From Actinomadura madurae (GTDB lineage: Bacteria; Actinomycetota; Actinomycetes; Streptosporangiales; Streptosporangiaceae), in NCBI RefSeq assembly GCF_900115095.1, contig NZ_FOVH01000028.1:37653-101652 (forward strand): a DNA stretch of 64,000 nt, written 5' to 3'. Position numbers and translations under genes: made by a program. Below the pieces are notes generated by a model that worked only from the letters and a program-made list of their open reading frames with translations, made no database searches and had not been told where the DNA came from. This document shows positions 58,711-64,000 of the stretch, one piece after another (within the stretch, counting starts at the first letter, position 1; every line of letters begins with the position of its first letter).

Positions 58711-59055
58711 TCAGGAGGTGAGGCGCGGGCCCGCCCGGTCCAGCGACGGCCCGACCGCGAGCTTGGCGCCGGGGGTGCGTCCCCGGCCCCAGCCGATCTG
58801 CGCGCGGTAAGTGCCGAGCGCCCCGTCCGCGGCGAGCGCCGCCTCGTCCGGGGGCTCGGGCAGCGCGTGCGAGCGCGGGTCGACGAACAGGGCGTCGACC
58901 GGGCAGTACGCCTCGCACATGAAGCAGGTCTGGCAGTCGCTCTGCCGGGCGATGACCGGGAAGCCGTCCGCGCCGCGGTCGAAGACGTTCGTCGGGCAGA
59001 CGTCGATGCACTTGTCGCAGGCGATGCACCGGTTCCGCGAGACGATCTCGATCAC
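58711..59055 (-). CDS. Two-cluster 4Fe-4S ferredoxin, AprB-like
   Basis: A 114-residue ferredoxin with two [4Fe-4S] motifs, CIACDKCIDVCP (about residues 9-20) and CQTCFMCEAYCP (about 38-49), followed by a tail of about 55 residues without cysteines. This layout matches AprB-type electron carriers. GTG 59055 overlaps the flavoprotein stop by four bases (GTGA), the AprA-then-AprB order. It should shuttle electrons to the flavoprotein; the electron source is not encoded here. Confidence 0.9.
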   Translation of the reverse strand: MIEIVSRNRCIACDKCIDVCPTNVFDRGADGFPVIARQSDCQTCFMCEAYCPVDALFVDPRSHALPEPPDEAALAADGALGTYRAQIGWGRGRTPGAKLAVGPSLDRAGPRLTS

Positions 59056-60626
59056 GACGCCACCGCCAACGCCGCGGTCTCGGGACGGGTCCAGACCTCG
59101 TCCAGGCCCCCGGTGACGAGCCTGCGGTGCTGGGCGGGGTCCTGGTCCGGCAGGTCCTGGCGCTTGTGCATGCCCCGCGTCTCGGTCCGGGCGAGCGCGG
59201 CGGTGTACATCCAGCGCGCGTGCGCCGTCATCGCGGCGGCGGACCGCGCCCGCACGACCCCGGCGCCCTCCTCGCGGAGCGTGCCGCGCAGCTCGCGCCA
59301 CGTCCGGTCCAGGGCGTCCAGTGCCGGGGTGAGCCGGTCGCCGTGCCGCAGCAGGTTCTTCTCGTAGGGCAGCACTTCGGCCTGGACGGCGGCGACGTAG
59401 TCGGCGTGGCCGCCGGCCGCGGGGCCGGCCGGGTGGAGGCCCGCCTCGCCGAGCGCGCGCACGGTCCGTTCCCCGGCGCGACCGCCGAGCCGGGCGGCGT
59501 ACCGGGCGGCGCCCTGCCCGGCCCAGGTCCCCGACGACATCGCCCAGGCGGCGTTGTGGCTGCCGCCGCCGGTGAAGCCGCCACAGACCAGCTCGCGGGT
59601 GGCGGCGTCCCCCGCCGCGTACAGGCCGGGCACCGAGGTGGAGCAGTCGGGGCCGGTGAGGCGGATGCCGCCGGTGCCGCGCACGGTCCCCTCGGCGAGC
59701 AGCGTGATGGGGAACAGGTCCGTGAACGGGTCGATGCCCTGCCGGTCGAACGGGAGGAAGAAGTTCGCCTGCGCGAGGCGCATCGCCCGCTGGTCCTCGG
59801 GCGTGGCGCGGTCGATGCGGCACAGGACGGGCTCGCTGAGCAGCGTCCGGGCGATCACGGACCGGCCCTTGCGGCTGCCCGCGCCCTCCAGCACGGTCCC
59901 GTCCGCGCGGTAGAAGGTGGCGAACGAGTAGAACGCCGTCTTGGTCACGGACGTGAAGGCGGGGGCGATCGCGTAGGCGTTGGAGAACTCCATGCCCGAC
60001 AGCTCCGCGCCGGCCTCCGCCGCGAACAGCGCGCCGTCCCCGGTGTTGACGTCGCAGCCGAGCGCCCTGCTGAGGAAGGCGCACCCGCCGGTCGCGAGGA
60101 CGACCGCGCCCGCCCGCACCCGGAACGGCCGGTCGTCGCGCAGGTGGTACCCGGCGGCTCCGGCGACGGCCCCGGCGCCGTCCGCGAGCAGCTCGGTGAC
60201 CGGGCTGTGGTCGAGGACCCGCACGCCCGCCCGGCGGACCCGCACCCGCATCCGCCGCATGTACTCCGGCCCCTGGAGGCCGCGCCTGATCTGCCGGCCG
60301 TTCTCACCCACCGGGAACGGGTACCTGGAGATCTCGGCGAGCTCGTTCATGTTCGCGTACGTCTGGTCGAGGACGCGCGCCATCCACTCGCGGTCGGCGA
60401 GGTAGCCGCCGAGGCCCTCCCGTCCGGCCATGGCCGCCTCCCGGGCCTCCGGGTCCGGCTCGACGTACCAGACCCCGGTGCCCGCGGACGCCGTCGCGCC
60501 GCTCGTCCCGAGGTACCCCTTGTCGGCGAGGACGACGTCCGCGCCGGCCTCCGCCGCCTTGATCGCGGCCCACGCTCCGGCGGGGCCGCCGCCCGCGACG
60601 AGCACGTCGGCGGTCAGGTCGTTCAT
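59052..60626 (-). CDS. FAD-dependent oxidoreductase, AprA/fumarate-reductase-like
   Basis: A 524-residue flavoprotein of the succinate dehydrogenase/fumarate reductase/adenylylsulfate reductase superfamily. The FAD motif is DVLVAGGGPAGAWAAIKAAEAG (residues about 7-28); AVVLATGGCAFL, SVPGLYAAGDAA and GGGSHNAAWAMSSG are the later FAD contacts. Together with the AprB-like ferredoxin it resembles an adenylylsulfate reductase pair, but the sulfonate transporter and cysteine leader suggest a redox step on an imported sulfur compound. ATG overlaps the ATPase stop (ATGA). Actual substrate unknown. Confidence 0.88.
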   Translation of the reverse strand: MNDLTADVLVAGGGPAGAWAAIKAAEAGADVVLADKGYLGTSGATASAGTGVWYVEPDPEAREAAMAGREGLGGYLADREWMARVLDQTYANMNELAEISRYPFPVGENGRQIRRGLQGPEYMRRMRVRVRRAGVRVLDHSPVTELLADGAGAVAGAAGYHLRDDRPFRVRAGAVVLATGGCAFLSRALGCDVNTGDGALFAAEAGAELSGMEFSNAYAIAPAFTSVTKTAFYSFATFYRADGTVLEGAGSRKGRSVIARTLLSEPVLCRIDRATPEDQRAMRLAQANFFLPFDRQGIDPFTDLFPITLLAEGTVRGTGGIRLTGPDCSTSVPGLYAAGDAATRELVCGGFTGGGSHNAAWAMSSGTWAGQGAARYAARLGGRAGERTVRALGEAGLHPAGPAAGGHADYVAAVQAEVLPYEKNLLRHGDRLTPALDALDRTWRELRGTLREEGAGVVRARSAAAMTAHARWMYTAALARTETRGMHKRQDLPDQDPAQHRRLVTGGLDEVWTRPETAALAVAS

Positions 60627-61408
60627 GATGCCTCCTTGGCAGTGGCGACAGTTCGTCGAGCGGAGCTCGTCGGTTGAATGGCGGTGGGTGGGGGCTGGAG
60701 GACGGTTCGGACCCCGAGCCCGTCCAGCAGGTCGCGCCGCAGCGCGATGAACCGCGGGTCGTCCAGCGACCGCGGCCTGGGAAGGTCGACGACGTAATCC
60801 CGCGCGATCCGGCCGCCCGCGAGCAGCAGCGCGCGGTCGGCGAGCAGGAGCGCCTCCTCGACGTCATGGGTGACCAGCAGCACCGCCGGCCGGTGCTCGG
60901 CCCACAGGTCGGCGACGAGCGCCTGCGCGTTGAGCCGGGTGAGCGCGTCGAGCGCCCCGAACGGCTCGTCGAGAAGCAGCAGGTCGGGCGTCCGCACCAG
61001 CGCCCGGGCCAGCGCGACGCGCTGCGACTCGCCGCCGGACAGGGTGAGCGGCCACGCGTCGGCGCGGGCCGTGAGCCCGACCTCGGCCAGCGCCGCCTCG
61101 GCCCGCTCGCGCAGGCCGCGCCCCCGCAGGCCGAGGACGACGTTGTCCCACACCCGGCTCCATGGGAGGAGGCGGTGCTCCTGGTAGACGACGGCGCGCC
61201 GGCCGGGGACGCCGATCTCGCCGCTCCCCTCGCCGTCCAGCCCGGCCAGGGCGCGCAGCAGCGTGCTCTTCCCCGAGCCGCTCGCGCCGAGCAGCGCGAC
61301 GAACTCGCCGGGGACGATGTCGAGATCGACGCCGTCCAGGACGGCGCGCTCGCCGAACACCCGCCGGAGACCGCGGACGCGCACCCCCTTCTCCATCGTC
61401 GCCGTCAT
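60623..61408 (-). CDS. ABC transporter ATP-binding protein, SsuB type
   Basis: A 261-residue nucleotide-binding subunit: Walker A LLGASGSGKSTLLRALAG (about residues 36-53), Q-loop VVYQEHRLLPWSRV, signature LTLSGGESQRVALARAL, Walker B LLLLDEPFGALDALT and H-loop VLLVTHDVEEALL. These are hallmarks of sulfonate and taurine importer ATPases. It overlaps the permease stop (ATGA) and the flavoprotein start (ATGA), so transport and redox functions are expressed as one unit. Confidence 0.95.
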   Translation of the reverse strand: MTATMEKGVRVRGLRRVFGERAVLDGVDLDIVPGEFVALLGASGSGKSTLLRALAGLDGEGSGEIGVPGRRAVVYQEHRLLPWSRVWDNVVLGLRGRGLRERAEAALAEVGLTARADAWPLTLSGGESQRVALARALVRTPDLLLLDEPFGALDALTRLNAQALVADLWAEHRPAVLLVTHDVEEALLLADRALLLAGGRIARDYVVDLPRPRSLDDPRFIALRRDLLDGLGVRTVLQPPPTAIQPTSSARRTVATAKEAS

Positions 61409-62253
61409 CGCGCCACCAGCCCCCTCCGCCAGGCCAGCGCGCGCCGCTCGATGAGCCGCACCAGCAGGTCCGTCGACACGCCGAGCAGCGCGTACACCAC
61501 GAGGACCAGGAAGACCGTCTCCATCTGCAGGAACTGGGTGGCCTGGTTGATGACGAAGCCGATGCCGCTGGCCGTCGCCGACTGCTCCACGACGACGAGC
61601 GTCAGCCAGGCGACGCCGAGCGACAGCCGCAGCCCGACGAGGATCTGCGGGAGCGCGCCGGGCAGGATGACCTTCCGGATCAGCCCGAACCGGCCGAGGC
61701 CGCAGGTGCGGGCGGACTCCACCAGCCGCTCGTCCACGCCCCGGATGCCGTGGAACACGTTGATGTAGAGCGGGAACACCGTGCCGACCGCGATCAGGCC
61801 GACCTTGGACGTCTCGCCGATCCCGAACCAGATGATGAACAGCGGGACGAGCGCGAGGTGGGGAAGCATCCGGACCGCCTGGACGGGCGCGTCGATGATG
61901 TCCTCGCTGATCCGGGACAGCCCGGAGAGCAGGCCGAGGGCGAGGCCCGTCGGCAGCCCGATCGCCAGCCCCTTCAGCACCCGCACGAGCGAGACGCCGA
62001 GGTTCTCGAACAGCGCGCCCGACGCGAGCATCTCCCGGCCGCGCACGGCGACGTCGCTGAGCGGCGGCGTCGTGCTGCCCAGCCAGCCGGCCCGGGCGCC
62101 GATCTCCCACAGCGCGAGGACGGCGACCAGCCCGCCGGCCTTGCGCACCCGGCGCAGCAGCGACAGCAGCACGGCACCAGAACGGGCCGCGGTCGAGACC
62201 CGCGCCACCACGGGAATCGCCGAGCGGGGCGGATCGAGCAGGTCGGTGGACAC
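61405..62253 (-). CDS. ABC transporter permease, SsuC type
   Basis: A 282-residue permease with about six helices after a short soluble N-terminus. The coupling motif is VESARTCGLGRFGLIRKVILPGALPQILVGLRLSL (about residues 175-209), the EAA loop of sulfonate-type importers. GGAGGTG lies five bases before GTG 62253. It is the first protein gene of the operon after the leader peptide, 115 bases downstream of the leader stop, a distance suited to an attenuator. Confidence 0.94.
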   Translation of the reverse strand: MSTDLLDPPRSAIPVVARVSTAARSGAVLLSLLRRVRKAGGLVAVLALWEIGARAGWLGSTTPPLSDVAVRGREMLASGALFENLGVSLVRVLKGLAIGLPTGLALGLLSGLSRISEDIIDAPVQAVRMLPHLALVPLFIIWFGIGETSKVGLIAVGTVFPLYINVFHGIRGVDERLVESARTCGLGRFGLIRKVILPGALPQILVGLRLSLGVAWLTLVVVEQSATASGIGFVINQATQFLQMETVFLVLVVYALLGVSTDLLVRLIERRALAWRRGLVAR

Positions 62254-62368
62254 AGAGCACCTCCGGGCAGGGGGAAGCAGAACGAAAGACGGCAGGAATC
62301 GGCCCCCGAGAGGGCGCGGGTGAGAGGAAGAGGGGCCGGTCAGTGGCCGCGGCGTGCGGAAGAGCGGT

Positions 62369-62440
62369 TCAACAGGACGCGCTGCACACGCGAAGGAGGT
62401 CGACGTGGCGCCTCGCCACCAGGACCTCCGCTGCGTTCAT
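62369..62440 (-). CDS. Cysteine-responsive leader peptide
   Basis: A 23-residue ORF on the minus strand (ATG 62440) reading MNAAEVLVARRHVDLLRVCS plus ASC, then TGA. ARRHVDLLRV-x-SA-x-C is the signature of actinobacterial leader peptides found before sulfur-assimilation and cysteine genes; two cysteines lie in the last five residues. Ribosome stalling when charged tRNA-Cys is scarce would change downstream folding and raise expression of the transporter operon. The 115 bases after its stop would hold the attenuator; GC-rich complementary stretches are there, but the fold was not computed. Upstream (62500-62580) is a less GC-rich stretch that should contain the promoter. Confidence 0.85.
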   Translation of the reverse strand: MNAAEVLVARRHVDLLRVCSASC

Positions 62441-62671
62441 GTCCCCAGGATGCACACGGCACCGGGTCCCTGTGAAGCCCCCAAGAAGCTGCCTCCACCT
62501 GCGAAGACATCCGCGGATGGACGATTTTCCGACAAAACCTACCGATTTACCTGGGAATATGCCCGTGACGGCCTCCCGCCGCGATCGCCGCGAAGGTTAC
62601 GCAGATCACACCGTCCGGAAACCCCAGGTGGACGGACCGTAACACCCCCTCCACCGAGGGTCCCCGCCCGG

Positions 62672-64000
62672 TCACAGTTTCCGGTTGAGTACCTCGCCGA
62701 CGTGCATGAGCGAGCGCGGACTCGTCATGTGGTTGTGGTGGCAGTCGACCTCATGGCCGTCGAACTCGCCGTCGACGAAGGGTCTCCAGGCGTTCGGGTC
62801 CCAGCCCCGCTCCTCCCTGCTGTGCTTGGAGCCGAAGAAGATCAGCGTCCCTTGGAACACTCCCGGCGTGAAATCGCGTTGGAGTCGCTGGTTGTGCGCG
62901 AACATCCTGGTGAAGGCTTCGACGGTCGCACGATCCACGCCCTCCGCCCCGGTGGCCGCGGCGTCGAGGAGCCCGCTCTCCCCCAGTTCGGCGCCATCGC
63001 CGATGACGTCCGCCACCACGTCCAGCGCGTCGGGTCCGGCGGGATCGGCGGCCGCGTCCAGTTCCGGAAGGCTGGGGTAGCTGTCGAGTATCACGACGGT
63101 CTCGACGTCGGCGCCTCGCGCCTGCATGAGGGTGGCCACGAGGTGCGCCATCACTCCCCCGAACGACCAGCCGAGCAGCCGATAAGGCCCGGACGGCTGG
63201 ATGGACCGGATATGCCGGATGTAGTCGTCGGCCATCTCGTCGAGGCTGCCGGCCGGACGTTCAGTGCTCTTCAGGCCACGCGCCTGAAGCCCGTAGATGG
63301 GGACGTCTTCGTCCAGGTACCGGAGGAGACCTGAGTAGGTCCAGCTGATGCCTCCTGCGGGATGCAGGCAGAACAGCGGCGGCCAGTGCCCTTTCCTGCG
63401 GATCGGCAACAGGGGCGCCAGCGGGTCGTCGTCAGGGTCGGCATCGATCCGTGCAGCCAGCTCCGCCACGCTCGGGGCGTCGAACAGGTCGCGGATCGTG
63501 ACCTCGACCTCCAGCACGGACCGAATCCGGCTGACCAGGCGAGTCGCCAGCAGCGAGTGCCCGCCCAGGTCGAAGAAGCCGTCGTCGATCCCGACTCGGT
63601 CCAGGTTCAGCGTCTCGGCGAACAACTCACACAAGACCTGCTCTCGCGGAGTCCGCGGCCCCCGGTCGGTGGTGGAGGCGGCGAAGTCAGGTGCGGGTAG
63701 TGCCTTGCGGTCGAGCTTGCCGTTGGGCGTCAGCGGAAAAGCATCAAGCGAGACCACTGCGGCCGGAACCATGTGATCAGGCAGCATCAAAGCAACCGCC
63801 TGACGCAGCCGAGCCGGATCGCATCCGGCCTCCGGGGCGGGCACGACGTACCCGACCAGTCGCCAGTCACCGCGACGATCCTCACGCGCGACAACGACCG
63901 CCTGCGCGACCCCCGGTTGCCGTGCGAGCACCGCCTCGACCTCGCCCGGCTCGATGCGGAATCCCCGGATCTTGACCTGGTCATCGACACGGCCGACGAA
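62672..64000 (-). CDS. NRPS C-terminal end (A-PCP-TE), 5' end cut by the window edge
   Basis: The last 442 residues of a non-ribosomal peptide synthetase. Visible in order: A-domain core motif A8 (GRVDDQVKIRGFRIEPGEVE, at the window edge), A10 (PNGKLDRKALP), a carrier protein with its phosphopantetheine serine in DDGFFDLGGHSLLATRL, and a type I thioesterase with the catalytic serine in GWSFGG and likely His in HHNHMTSP. The thioesterase would release the finished peptide by hydrolysis or cyclisation. The stop is 231 bases from the leader peptide start. The amino acid activated cannot be read, since the specificity pocket lies outside the window. Confidence 0.95.
   Translation of the reverse strand, partial: FVGRVDDQVKIRGFRIEPGEVEAVLARQPGVAQAVVVAREDRRGDWRLVGYVVPAPEAGCDPARLRQAVALMLPDHMVPAAVVSLDAFPLTPNGKLDRKALPAPDFAASTTDRGPRTPREQVLCELFAETLNLDRVGIDDGFFDLGGHSLLATRLVSRIRSVLEVEVTIRDLFDAPSVAELAARIDADPDDDPLAPLLPIRRKGHWPPLFCLHPAGGISWTYSGLLRYLDEDVPIYGLQARGLKSTERPAGSLDEMADDYIRHIRSIQPSGPYRLLGWSFGGVMAHLVATLMQARGADVETVVILDSYPSLPELDAAADPAGPDALDVVADVIGDGAELGESGLLDAAATGAEGVDRATVEAFTRMFAHNQRLQRDFTPGVFQGTLIFFGSKHSREERGWDPNAWRPFVDGEFDGHEVDCHHNHMTSPRSLMHVGEVLNRKL

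Noticed and set aside
58711..60626. Calling the flavoprotein and ferredoxin aprA and aprB outright
   Set aside because: Resemblance is to the superfamily layout only; the operon context is sulfonate uptake, and the APS-binding residues could not be checked by eye.
1..64000. CRISPR arrays, tRNA or rRNA genes, insertion sequences, integrases or attachment sites
   Set aside because: No regularly spaced repeats, no tRNA-like cloverleaf and no transposase or integrase motif were seen on either strand by reading; short structured RNAs could still be missed.

Overview
This window comes from a very GC-rich actinomycete, probably a filamentous, secondary-metabolite-producing genus such as Actinomadura or a relative. 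The genus is inferred from gene content: several F420-type luciferase-like (LLM) oxidoreductases, a DosR/DosS dormancy system, an actinobacterial cysteine leader peptide, an NRPS, frequent GTG/TTG starts and codon use strongly biased to G or C at third positions. No rRNA, tRNA, CRISPR array, insertion sequence or phage gene was seen.

Layout. (1) 1-12.3 kb is a catabolic and uptake island around an IclR regulator. On the minus strand are two paralogous substrate-binding lipoproteins, an LLM oxidoreductase, a cyclase-family hydrolase, a two-subunit CoA-transferase and a thiolase (cut by the left edge). On the plus strand are the regulator, a NitT/TauT-type ABC ATPase and permease, another CoA-transferase and an EamA exporter. 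(2) 12.4-30.9 kb is a larger catabolic island. It holds a glutamine-synthetase-like ligase, cytochrome P450, APC permease, acetoacetate-decarboxylase-like protein, a MarR regulator, two Tat-exported amidohydrolases, a P450 ferredoxin and ferredoxin reductase, homoprotocatechuate meta-cleavage enzymes (HpaD, HpaE, an HpaG-like protein), an LLM oxidoreductase, PuuC- and PuuD-like enzymes and a second glutamine amidotransferase. Nine copies of one inverted repeat, GTTTG-N4-CAAAC and close variants, lie in front of its transcription units. This points to a single regulon, most simply of the MarR protein, that couples gamma-glutamylation of an amine to aromatic ring degradation.

(3) 31-38.7 kb is a LysR gene followed by a DosR/DosS-type hypoxia/redox cluster: GAF histidine kinase, response regulator, Rv1733c-like membrane protein, DoxX protein, PPOX protein, a CNMP-binding protein and a Rieske/DUF2231 protein, with DosR-box-like palindromes. 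(4) 38.8-44.6 kb holds mixed genes: an alpha/beta hydrolase, a frameshifted SUKH gene, a TetR/SDR pair sharing a double operator, an unknown protein, and a methyltransferase/AraC pair around a 22-bp palindrome. (5) 44.7-50.2 kb is a tight five-gene operon: sulfotransferase, methyltransferase, MFS exporter, ATP-grasp ligase and an ornithine/lysine-type N-hydroxylase, with a convergent NB-ARC regulator. It looks like a small, apparently undescribed biosynthetic cluster for an N-hydroxylated, possibly sulfated, amino-acid product. (6) 52-57 kb carries a VanY-like peptidase with a two-component system and small membrane proteins. (7) 57-62.4 kb is a sulfur-acquisition operon headed by a 23-residue Cys-containing leader peptide. 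It encodes a sulfonate-type ABC transporter and an AprA/AprB-like flavoprotein plus ferredoxin, with a decayed second copy of the flavoprotein-ferredoxin pair at its end. (8) The right edge holds the C-terminal end of an NRPS (A-PCP-TE).

The main candidates for new biology are the GTTTG-N4-CAAAC regulon with its hybrid glutamylation/P450/meta-cleavage gene set, the five-gene N-hydroxylase operon, and the cysteine-attenuated AprAB-like sulfur operon. All functions are read from sequence motifs and recalled family features; no database search was run.
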